Positions 1 to 5,736 of a DNA stretch of 6,437 nt are shown here, one piece after another. The position numbers were made by a program, and so were the translations under genes. Position 1 is the first letter of the stretch, and every line of letters starts with the position of its first letter. The notes below the pieces were generated by a model. The model was not told the origin of the DNA. It saw only the letters and a list, made by a program, of their open reading frames with translations, and ran no database searches. Location: contig CALBTN010000366.1 in assembly GCA_937967345.1 (NCBI GenBank), positions 1 through 6,437 of the forward strand. The letters run 5' to 3'. The stretch comes from an uncultured Rubrivivax sp. Its GTDB lineage: Bacteria; Pseudomonadota; Gammaproteobacteria; Burkholderiales; Burkholderiaceae_C.

Positions 1-1052
1 CCGATGTCGTTGCGCGCCAGGTCGATCAGCATCACGTGCTCGGCGCGCTCCTTGGGGTCGTTGCGCAGTTCGTGCTCGAGCGCCTGGTCGAGCTCGGGCG
101 TGGCGCCGCGCGGCCGCGTGCCGGCCAGCGGACGGATGATGACCTTGTCGCCTTGCTCGGTGTGCTCCTGGCGCACCAGGATCTCCGGCGACGCGCCGAC
201 GATCTGGAAGTCGCCCATGTCGTAGAAGTACATGTACGGCGACGGGTTCAGCGAGCGCAGCGCGCGGTACAGGCTCAACGGCGATTCGGTGTAGCGCTTG
301 CGCAGCCGCTGCCCGACCTGCACCTGCATCATGTCGCCGGCCGCGATGTACTCCTTGGCGCGCCGTACCGCGGCCAGGTAGTCGTCCTTGGCGAATTCGC
401 GCTGCACCGCATGCGACGGCCCGCGCTTGACCGCTGGCGCGGTGACGCTGTAGTGCAGCTTGTCGGTCAGGCTGGCCAGCCGGCGCTTGGCACGCGCGAA
501 GGCCTCGGGCTCGGCCGGGTTGGCGTACACGATCAGGTACAGCCGCCCCGACAGGTTGTCGATGACCGCCAGCTCCTCGCACTGCAGCAGCAGGATGTCG
601 GGCGTGTCGATGCCGCCGGGCATCTCGGTCTGGGCCAGCCTGGGCTCGATGTAGCGCACCGCGTCGTAGCCGAAGTAGCCGGCCAGGCCGCCGCAAAAGC
701 GCGGCAGCCCCGGGCGCAGCGCCACCTTGAAGCGCTGCTGGTATGCGGCGATGAAGTCGAGCGGGTTGCCTTCGTGCACCTCGACCACCGCACCGTCGGT
801 GACCACCTCGGTGCGAAAGCCGCTGGCGCGCAGCCAGGTGCGCGCCGGCAGGCCGATGAACGAATAGCGGCCGAAACGCTCGCCCCCGACCACGCTTTCC
901 AGCAAGAAGCTGTGCTTGCCGCCGCCGCTGGCGTAGGCCAGCTTCAGGTACAGCGACAGCGGGGTTTCGAGGTCGGCGAAGGCCTCGGCGATGAGCGGGA
1001 TGCGGTTGTAGCCCTGGGTGCTCAGGCTCTTGAATTCGAGTTCGGTGATCAC
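1..1052 (-). CDS. trpE: Anthranilate synthase component I (TrpE), C-terminus cut by the left edge
   Basis: The protein makes anthranilate from chorismate, using ammonia delivered by the TrpG glutaminase; this is the first committed step of cytoplasmic tryptophan synthesis. 350 complete codons are visible out of about 500 usual for the family. I chose GTG at 1050-1052 because AAGGA lies 6 nt upstream and the protein then begins ITELEFKSL, as in other betaproteobacterial TrpE. Visible motifs are LLES (residues 50-53) and NPSPYMYF (269-276), both part of the tryptophan feedback-inhibition site in this family. IRPLAGTRPRG (306-316) and EHVMLIDLARND (338-349) belong to the chorismate-binding catalytic domain. 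The rest of that domain lies outside the window. The reading frame is unbroken. Feedback control by tryptophan is therefore expected; a possible leader peptide upstream hints at a further layer. The related enzymes PabB and isochorismate synthase are less likely given both feedback motifs. Confidence 0.96.
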   Translation of the reverse strand, partial: MITELEFKSLSTQGYNRIPLIAEAFADLETPLSLYLKLAYASGGGKHSFLLESVVGGERFGRYSFIGLPARTWLRASGFRTEVVTDGAVVEVHEGNPLDFIAAYQQRFKVALRPGLPRFCGGLAGYFGYDAVRYIEPRLAQTEMPGGIDTPDILLLQCEELAVIDNLSGRLYLIVYANPAEPEAFARAKRRLASLTDKLHYSVTAPAVKRGPSHAVQREFAKDDYLAAVRRAKEYIAAGDMMQVQVGQRLRKRYTESPLSLYRALRSLNPSPYMYFYDMGDFQIVGASPEILVRQEHTEQGDKVIIRPLAGTRPRGATPELDQALEHELRNDPKERAEHVMLIDLARNDI

Positions 1053-1126
1053 GTCGGTTCCTTGGAGGCAGCGTGCCTGCCCGGCGCGGTGCGCGGCGCG
1101 TGGCAGGGTGCAAGGTGCGGATGGCG

Positions 1127-1146
1127 GGCCGGCGCAGCGGCCGGCC
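1127..1146 (-). promoter_or_regulatory. GC hairpin in the trpE 5' leader
   Basis: GGCCGGC and GCCGGCC form a perfect 7-bp stem around a 6-nt loop, starting 7 nt after the stop codon of the possible leader peptide. The CGGCGC just after the second Trp codon (1171-1176) could pair instead with GCGCCG (1130-1135), which lies in the loop and 3' arm. Two exclusive folds are therefore possible, as an attenuator requires. No run of T follows the stem, so it is not a normal intrinsic terminator, and such pairings are easy to find in sequence this rich in GC. Confidence 0.3.
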
Positions 1147-1152
1147 GTCGGG

Positions 1153-1227
1153 CTAGCGCGGCGAAATGCAGCGCCGCCAGGGCCAGGCTCCCCGGTCCAG
1201 CGACCTGTGCTTGCGCGACATGAACAT
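1153..1227 (-). CDS. Possible Trp-containing leader peptide upstream of trpE (24 codons)
   Basis: A 24-codon reading frame, MFMSRKHRSLDRGAWPWRRC followed by ISPR, ends at TAG (1153-1155), 100 nt before the trpE start. Tryptophan codons 15 and 17 (1183-1185 and 1177-1179) are separated by one proline codon. That is the arrangement expected if ribosome stalling on scarce Trp-tRNA controlled trpE. No Shine-Dalgarno sequence precedes the ATG. If the TAGACT box at 1236-1241 is the -10 element, transcription would start within a few bases of this ATG, giving a leaderless message, as reported for trpL of Sinorhizobium meliloti. Against the idea: TGG is common in GC-rich DNA, the two Trp codons are not adjacent, and no U-rich terminator follows. 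This is inference from position and codon content. Confidence 0.3.
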   Translation of the reverse strand: MFMSRKHRSLDRGAWPWRRCISPR

Positions 1228-1235
1228 GGCGGCGC

Positions 1236-1241
1236 AGTCTA
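1236..1241 (-). promoter_or_regulatory. Possible -10 box of the trpE promoter
   Basis: TAGACT read on the minus strand matches 4 of 6 bases of TATAAT and is the best -10-like hexamer I find in the 300-nt divergent gap. The nearest -35-like hexamer, TTGCGG, is 21 bp upstream, which is too far for a normal sigma-70 promoter. The call is therefore weak. A start about 7 nt downstream would fall almost at the ATG of the possible leader peptide (1227). Confidence 0.22.
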
Positions 1242-1270
1242 GCGCAGGGTGCGCGCGCCGGGCCGCAAGC

Positions 1271-1301
1271 GCGCCGCACCTGCGCCGCACCTGCGCCGCA
1301 C
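1271..1301. repeat. 11-bp tandem repeat, about 2.8 copies
   Basis: GCGCCGCACCT occurs at 1271-1281 and 1282-1292, followed by a partial third copy GCGCCGCAC at 1293-1301. The period of 11 bp is close to one helical turn, so the copies face the same side of the DNA. The repeat lies 30 to 60 bp upstream of the TAGACT box on the trpE side, and about 50 bp upstream of the ATG of the rightward gene. It may be a product of replication slippage or a phased protein-binding site; the sequence alone does not decide. Confidence 0.85.
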
Positions 1302-1352
1302 GGGCGCATCATCCACACGCCGCACCGCCGCGGCCATGAAGGGCACGACGCG

Positions 1353-2891
1353 ATGAACACCTCCGGCGCAGACGCAGCGTTTCGCAGCATCCCCGAACTG
1401 ATCGGCGATCACGCCGCCGCGCGGCCCGAGCACACCGCGCTGGCGCAAGGCGAACTTCGGCTGTCGTACCGCGCGCTGGACGCGCTGATGGACCGCGTGG
1501 CCGCCGCGCTGCAGCGCGACGGGCTGCGCGCAGGCGACGCGATCGCGATCTGCGCGCACAGTGCGCCGCACTACGCGGCCGTGTTCCTGGGCGCGCTGCG
1601 CGCCGGGGTGGCGGTGGCCCCGCTGGCGCCGTCGGTCACGCCCGAGCAGTTCGCGGCGATGCTGCGCGATGCGCAGGCCAAGCTGCTGTTCGCCGACGAT
1701 GCCGCCGCGCCGCTGCGGGCCGGGCTGACGCTGCGCACGATCGCGCTGAACCCGAGCCTGCAAGCGCAGCCGCTGCAAGACTGGCTGGCACCGCCCGGCG
1801 CCCGGCCGGCACCGGTAGCGATCGGCCCCGAGCTGGCGTTCAACCTGATCTATTCCAGCGGCACCACCGGCACGCCCAAGGGCATCGTGCAGCCGCACGG
1901 CATGCGCTGGACCCACGTGCAGCGTGGCGCCGCCTACGGCTACGGGCCGGACACGGTGACACTGCTGTCCACGCCGCTGTACTCGAACACGACGCTGGTG
2001 GTGTTCTTCCCGACGCTGGCCTACGGCGGCGCGGTGCACCTGATGGCCAAGTTCGACGCCGCCGCTTACCTGCAGCTGGCAACGCAGCTTCGCGCGACGC
2101 ACACCATGCTGGTGCCGGTGCAATACCAGCGGCTGCTGGCGCGGCCTGATTTCGAGCGCCACGACCTGCGCACCTTCCACATGAAGTTCTGCACCAGCGC
2201 GCCGTTCAGCGCCGAGCTGAAGGCCGAGGTGCTGCGGCGCTGGCCGGGCGGGCTGGTCGAGTTCTACGGCATGACCGAAGGCGGCGGCACCTGCATCCTG
2301 AACGCGCACGAGCATCCCGACAAGCTGCACACCGTGGGCCGGCCGTCCGAGGGCCACGACATCCGGCTGATCGACGAGGCTGGCAACGAGGTGGCGCAAG
2401 GCGAAGCCGGCGAGGTGGTCGGCCACTCGGCCGGCATGATGAGCGGCTACCACGGCCAGCCCGACCTGACCCGCGACGCCGAGTGGCACGACGCCAGCGG
2501 CAAGCGCTTCATCCGCACCGGCGACATCGGCCGCTTCGACGCCGACGGCTTCCTGACGCTGTTCGACCGGCGCAAGGACATGATCATCAGCGGCGGCTTC
2601 AACATCTACCCCAGCGACCTCGAAGGCGTGCTGCGCCAGCACCCGGCGGTGGCCGACGCGGCGGTGGTGGGCGTGCCGTCGCCGCAGTGGGGCGAAACGC
2701 CGGTGGCCTACGTGGTGTGCCGCGCCGGCGCGACGGCGTCGCCGGACGAGCTGCTGCAGTGGTGCAACGCGCAGCTGGGCAAGACGCAGCGGCTGAGCGC
2801 GCTGCACCTCGTCGCCGAGCTGCCGCGCAGCGCCATCGGCAAGGTGCTCAAGCGCGAACTGCGCGAGCGCCACGTGGCCAGCGGCGGCTGA
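1353..2891 (+). CDS. Class I adenylate-forming enzyme, acyl/aryl-CoA synthetase of unknown substrate
   Basis: This 512-residue protein belongs to the ANL superfamily. It should activate a carboxylic acid with ATP to an acyl-adenylate and transfer the acyl group to coenzyme A in the cytoplasm. The core motifs are complete: the phosphate-binding loop YSSGTTGTPKG (residues 167-177), EFYGMTEGG (303-311), RTGDIG (388-393), the hinge region DRRKDMIISGGFNIYPSDLE (405-424), and PRSAIGKVLKREL (491-503) with the adenylation lysine at K497. The C-terminal domain follows the hinge. Length is normal for stand-alone CoA ligases. There is no signal peptide, membrane segment or carrier domain. I chose ATG 1353 because GAAGGG lies 9 nt upstream and the N-terminus aligns with the family's usual start. 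The gene stands alone, divergent from trpE and convergent with glcF, so context does not name a substrate. Fatty, aromatic (coumarate-like) or carnitine-type acids remain possible. Confidence 0.93.
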   Translation: MNTSGADAAFRSIPELIGDHAAARPEHTALAQGELRLSYRALDALMDRVAAALQRDGLRAGDAIAICAHSAPHYAAVFLGALRAGVAVAPLAPSVTPEQFAAMLRDAQAKLLFADDAAAPLRAGLTLRTIALNPSLQAQPLQDWLAPPGARPAPVAIGPELAFNLIYSSGTTGTPKGIVQPHGMRWTHVQRGAAYGYGPDTVTLLSTPLYSNTTLVVFFPTLAYGGAVHLMAKFDAAAYLQLATQLRATHTMLVPVQYQRLLARPDFERHDLRTFHMKFCTSAPFSAELKAEVLRRWPGGLVEFYGMTEGGGTCILNAHEHPDKLHTVGRPSEGHDIRLIDEAGNEVAQGEAGEVVGHSAGMMSGYHGQPDLTRDAEWHDASGKRFIRTGDIGRFDADGFLTLFDRRKDMIISGGFNIYPSDLEGVLRQHPAVADAAVVGVPSPQWGETPVAYVVCRAGATASPDELLQWCNAQLGKTQRLSALHLVAELPRSAIGKVLKRELRERHVASGG

Positions 2892-2897
2892 TGCCTG

Positions 2898-2925
2898 GCC
2901 GCTGGCAAGGACCGGAACCAGCGGC
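2898..2925. terminator. Hairpin in the convergent gap, possible weak bidirectional terminator
   Basis: GCCGCTGG (2898-2905) and CCAGCGGC (2918-2925) form a perfect 8-bp stem around a 12-nt loop, beginning 6 nt after the stop codon of the CoA ligase gene. The 99-nt gap separates two convergent genes, where a terminator is expected. No T run follows on either strand, so it would be an imperfect intrinsic terminator at best. Termination may instead rely on Rho. Confidence 0.35.
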
Positions 2926-2990
2926 GGCACGCGCCGCGTTGCGGCTATGCATTCCTGTGCGTTGGATCGCCCGGCCGTAGCGGTCGATCG

Positions 2991-4238
2991 TCAGTCGCCC
3001 AGCGCCTCGTCCAGCACCTCGACCCAGTGCCGCACCGGCGTGGCGGTGCCGCTTTGCAGGTGCTGGATGCAGCCGATGTTGGCCGAGACGATGGCCTGCG
3101 GCTGCAGCGCGTGCAGTTGATCGAGCTTGCGCTCGCGCAGCCGCAACGCCAGCTCGGGCTGCAGCATGCTGTAGGTACCGGCCGAGCCGCAACACAGGTG
3201 CGATTCGCTGGCGGCCAGGCTGAGCTCGAAGCCCAGCGCCGCCAGATGGGTCTCGACCGCGCCGCGCAGCTGCTGGCCGTGCTGCAGCGTGCACGGCGGG
3301 TGGTAGGCCAGCCGGCGCTGCGCGGGCGCCTTCACCTTCGGGCGCAGCCGCGGTGCGAGCTCGCCCAGCAGCTCGCTCAGGTCGCGCGTCAACGCGCTGA
3401 TCTTCGCCGCGCGATCGGCGTAGTCGGGGTCGTGGCGCAGCGCATGGCCGTAGTCCTTGACGGTGACGCCGCAGCCCGAGGCGTTCATCACGATCGCCTC
3501 GACCTTGCCGGCCGAGGTCAGCCCTTCGACCAGCGGCCACCAGGCGTCGACGTTGCGCCGCATGTCGTCCAGGCCGCCGGCGACGTCGCCCAGGTGGGTG
3601 CGCACCGCGCCGCAGCAGCCGGCCTCGTCGGCCACCAGCGTCTGGATGCCGGCGGCGTCGAGCACGCGCGCAGTGGCACTGTTGATGTTGGGCATCATCG
3701 ACGGCTGCACGCAGCCCAGCAGCAGCAGCACCTTGCGCGGGTGCTCGCGCGTCGGCCACAACCTGGCGCGTGCGCCGGCGCCGCGCGGCACCTTGGCCTT
3801 CAGTGCCGCCGGCAATAGCGGGCGCACCGCCTGCCCCAGCTTCATCGCCGGGGCGAACAGCGGCGAGGTCATGCCCTGCTTCAGCAGCCAACGCAGCGCT
3901 TGCTCGCCGCGCGGGCGCTCGACGCGCTGCTCGACGATCTTGCGGCCGATGTCCAGCAGCCGGCCGTATTCGACGCCGCTGGGGCAGGTGGTCTCGCAGT
4001 TGCGGCAGGTCAGGCAGCGGTCCAGATGCAACTGGGTGCTGCGGCTGACGGGCGCGCCTTCGAGCAGCTGCTTCATCAGGTAGATGCGCCCGCGCGGGCC
4101 GTCGAGCTCGTCGCCCAGCAGCAGGTAGGTCGGGCAGGTGGCGGTGCAAAAGCCGCAGTGCACGCACTTGCGCAGGATCGCCTCGGCGGCGTCGCCGTCG
4201 GGCGTGTTCTGGAATTCGGCTGCCAGGTGGGTTTGCAT
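2991..4238 (-). CDS. glcF: Glycolate oxidase iron-sulfur subunit GlcF
   Basis: GlcF carries electrons from the flavin subunits of glycolate oxidase toward the respiratory chain; the complex is membrane-associated. The 415-residue length fits the family (about 407 in E. coli). The N-terminus has two [4Fe-4S] ferredoxin-type motifs, C25-x2-C28-x2-C31-x3-C35-P and C75-x2-C78-x2-C81-x3-C85-P. Two cysteine-rich (CCG-type) repeats follow, the first with C176 and C208-C209-G and the second with C316 and C349-C350-G; further cysteines are C256 and C390. The ATG at 4236-4238 is chosen because the protein then starts MQTHLAAEF, and no in-frame start fits upstream. There is no Shine-Dalgarno sequence. 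The start overlaps an upstream stop as TGATG, so translation probably depends on ribosomes arriving from upstream. It is the last gene of the glc unit visible here. Related two-cluster subunits (LutA/LldE, GlpC) are less likely given the glcD and glcE neighbours. Confidence 0.95.
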   Translation of the reverse strand: MQTHLAAEFQNTPDGDAAEAILRKCVHCGFCTATCPTYLLLGDELDGPRGRIYLMKQLLEGAPVSRSTQLHLDRCLTCRNCETTCPSGVEYGRLLDIGRKIVEQRVERPRGEQALRWLLKQGMTSPLFAPAMKLGQAVRPLLPAALKAKVPRGAGARARLWPTREHPRKVLLLLGCVQPSMMPNINSATARVLDAAGIQTLVADEAGCCGAVRTHLGDVAGGLDDMRRNVDAWWPLVEGLTSAGKVEAIVMNASGCGVTVKDYGHALRHDPDYADRAAKISALTRDLSELLGELAPRLRPKVKAPAQRRLAYHPPCTLQHGQQLRGAVETHLAALGFELSLAASESHLCCGSAGTYSMLQPELALRLRERKLDQLHALQPQAIVSANIGCIQHLQSGTATPVRHWVEVLDEALGD

Positions 4239-4251
4239 CAGCTTTGCATCA
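4230..4251 (-). repeat. 11-bp tandem duplication covering the glcF start codon
   Basis: Read on the minus strand, TGATGCAAAGC (4241-4251) is followed directly by TGATGCAAACC (4230-4240), identical at 10 of 11 bases. Each copy carries a TGATG stop/start overlap. The first TGA ends the shifted frame of the decayed upstream gene, and its ATG opens a three-codon frame (M-Q-S-stop) whose stop overlaps the true glcF ATG. The ancestral junction was probably a single TGATG overlap that was duplicated. Confidence 0.85.
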
Positions 4252-4594
4252 GGCCGCGCGGTAGCTCAGCACCCAGCAGTGCGGGTGCTCGGTCAAGACG
4301 ACGCCGCGTGCGTGCGTGCCAAGCGCCGCGAGCGCTTCCTCGCGCTTCGGGAAGTTCTTCAGCGCCTCGTGCGCCGAGCCGTCGTCCGGCGTGCGCCGCT
4401 GCCAGCTGTCGCCGGCGGCATCGATGCGCGCGCTCGACGTGGCTCCACCAGAAACCGGCGAAGACGCCCGGCAGCCAAGTCTCGATCGTGCGCAGTTCGG
4501 CCTGGCGTTCGGGCTTGAAGCAGACGCGCTCGTAGCTGGCGGCACGGCGCGCGCAGTACGCGCCGAAGTCGCTGCGGGCCGGCGGCGCGCTCAT
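4249..4594 (-). pseudogene. Decayed small gene between glcE and glcF, probably a class I SAM-dependent methyltransferase remnant
   Basis: The frame opens at ATG 4592-4594, overlapping the glcE stop as ATGA. It reads MSAPPARSDFGAYCARRAAS, continuing to FAGFWWSHVER near residue 55. Protein-like sequence then moves to another frame at the (GC)4 run 4426-4433 and continues IDAAGDSWQRRTPDDGSAHE, ALKNFPKREE and HPHCWVLSYRAA to the TGA at 4249-4251. The unshifted frame instead yields arginine-rich sequence and stops at 4238, giving a 118-codon open frame that a gene caller might report as hypothetical. From memory of the family, the first 47 residues resemble the N-terminus of roughly 200-residue methyltransferases of Burkholderiales. 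FAGFWWSHV resembles their middle and DGS-H-LKNFP their C-terminus. The glycine-rich SAM-binding motif and about 100 residues are absent, which suggests internal deletions plus the frameshift. The family call is from recall; the frame change is seen directly. Confidence 0.65.
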
Positions 4595-5736
4595 GGACAC
4601 ATGCCCGGATACATGCGGCCGAGGTTGAACACGCCGTCGGGGTCGAAGGCGCGCTTGAGCTCGCGGTGGATGCGGTCCAGCGGGCTTTGCAGCGGCGCGA
4701 ACACGCCGACGCTGCGGTCGTGGCCCATGAACAGCGTCGCATGGCCGCCGAGCGCCGCGGCGGCCTCGCGCACCTCGGACGCGGGCAGGCTGCTGCGCAG
4801 CCAGCGCTGCGCGCCGCCCCATTCGATCAGGCCGTCGCCGTGCAGCGCCAGCGGCGGCGCGGTTTGCGGCAGCGACAGCCGCCACAGCGTGGCGCCGCGG
4901 TCGAGCGCGGCGCGCGCCGCGGTGAAGAACTCGTCGGTCTGGTCGCGCAGGCCATCCCAGAACGCTGCGGCCAGATCGGGCGCGAGGCGATCGCCGCCCA
5001 GGCTGCGCACCGCCGCGTCCACCGCGGCCTGGGCGCCGCACAGGCGCAGCACCAGCAGGTCTTGCCACCACGCGCTGGCATGCAGCGGCAGCGGCTGGCC
5101 GGCCCATTCGTTCAAGCGCCGGATCGCGTCGGCCTGCTTCAGCTCGAAGCGCAGCGTGGCGCTGGCCGCCGGCCGCGGCAGCACCTTCAGCGAGACCGCG
5201 CAGATCGCCCCGAGCACGCCCAGCGAGCCGGCCAGCAGCCTCGAGACGTCATAGCCGGCGACGTTCTTCATCACCTGGCCGCCGAAGCTGAGGATCTCGC
5301 CCTTGCCGTTGAGCAGCGTCGCACCCAGCACGTGGTCGCGCACCGCACCCACGGCGGCACGCGATGGGCCGCTCAGCCCGGCAGCGACCATGCCGCCCAC
5401 CGTGCCGCCGCTGTCAGCACCGGGCGTGCCCGGTGCGGCCCCGCCGAAGCGCGGCGGCTCGAAGGCCAGGCACTGCCCGTGTTCGGCGAGCAAGGCTTCC
5501 AGTTCGGCCAGCTTTGTTCCGGCGCGCGCGGTGACGACGAGCTCGCTGGGCTCGTAGCTGGTGATGCCGCGCAGCGCGCTCATCGCCAAGGGTTCGCCGC
5601 GCGCCGCGTGGCCGTAGAAGCTCTTGGTGGCGCCGCCCTCGATGCTCAGCGTGCGCCGCTCGGCGCGCGCTTGCTGCACGCGCTCGACCAGCATGCGCAG
5701 CGCGGGGTCGTTGGCGGGGACCGCTGCGCCGGCCAT
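4591..5736 (-). CDS. glcE: Glycolate oxidase FAD-binding subunit GlcE
   Basis: GlcE is the second flavoprotein-type subunit of glycolate oxidase, which converts glycolate to glyoxylate together with GlcD and GlcF. The 381 residues form a PCMH-type FAD-binding domain (roughly residues 10-195) and a shorter C-terminal part. The FAD-binding stretch SGGTVGGMVAAGLSGP (109-124) and KNVAGYDVSRLLAGSLGVLG (157-176) are typical of the family. The C-terminal FDPDGVFNLGRMYPGM (364-379) is the usual ending. It is slightly longer than E. coli GlcE (about 350). The ATG at 5734-5736 follows the glcD stop with no gap (TAG-ATG) and has no Shine-Dalgarno sequence, which implies coupled translation. Its TGA (4591-4593) overlaps the start of the decayed gene downstream. 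No frame damage is seen. The D-lactate and other FAD-linked oxidases share the fold, but the three-gene order settles the identity. Confidence 0.95.
   Translation of the reverse strand: MAGAAVPANDPALRMLVERVQQARAERRTLSIEGGATKSFYGHAARGEPLAMSALRGITSYEPSELVVTARAGTKLAELEALLAEHGQCLAFEPPRFGGAAPGTPGADSGGTVGGMVAAGLSGPSRAAVGAVRDHVLGATLLNGKGEILSFGGQVMKNVAGYDVSRLLAGSLGVLGAICAVSLKVLPRPAASATLRFELKQADAIRRLNEWAGQPLPLHASAWWQDLLVLRLCGAQAAVDAAVRSLGGDRLAPDLAAAFWDGLRDQTDEFFTAARAALDRGATLWRLSLPQTAPPLALHGDGLIEWGGAQRWLRSSLPASEVREAAAALGGHATLFMGHDRSVGVFAPLQSPLDRIHRELKRAFDPDGVFNLGRMYPGMCP

Larger units (their letters stand above)
1053..1352. other. Divergent intergenic region between trpE and the CoA ligase gene
   Basis: This 300-nt gap must hold the start signals for trpE (leftward) unless an unseen upstream gene feeds it, and those for the adenylate-forming enzyme (rightward). 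It contains the possible leader peptide, the GC hairpin, the TAGACT box and the 11-bp tandem repeat listed separately. A shorter stem, GGCAG/CTGCC on the minus strand, sits just upstream of the trpE ribosome binding site. I see no convincing sigma-70 promoter for the rightward gene and no clear operator palindrome. A trivial 6-codon frame (ATG at 1336) overlaps the start of the rightward gene as ATGA. Confidence 0.6.

Noticed and set aside
1127..1146. The GC hairpin as a true intrinsic terminator before trpE
   Set aside because: No T-rich stretch follows the stem on the minus strand, so only a regulatory hairpin is claimed, at low confidence.
36..1223. A 395-codon open frame on the plus strand opposite trpE
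   Set aside because: It is antisense to a clear trpE frame, rich in Arg, Ala, Gly and Gln with no recognisable motif. It is a by-product of high GC content.
1239..2930. A 563-codon open frame on the minus strand opposite the CoA ligase
   Set aside because: It mirrors the complete ANL enzyme frame, has low-complexity His/Arg/Gln/Ala composition, and shows no domain.
2483..2980. A 165-codon plus-strand frame overlapping the end of the CoA ligase
   Set aside because: It is a frame-shifted reading of the same DNA with Arg-rich sequence; the ligase frame is intact to its A10 motif.
2956..2990. Palindrome-like GATCG/CGATC pairing in the convergent gap
   Set aside because: The stem is only 5 bp with an unpaired GC-rich interior; it is not distinguishable from chance.
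2848..4167. A 439-codon minus-strand frame overlapping glcF in another frame
   Set aside because: The glcF frame carries all the iron-sulfur motifs; this one is Arg/Ala-rich and runs past the glcF stop without family features.
4238..5107. A 289-codon minus-strand frame spanning glcE and the glcE-glcF gap as one gene
   Set aside because: Only its part after 4594 looks protein-like, and that part is described as the decayed gene; the first part is a shadow of glcE.
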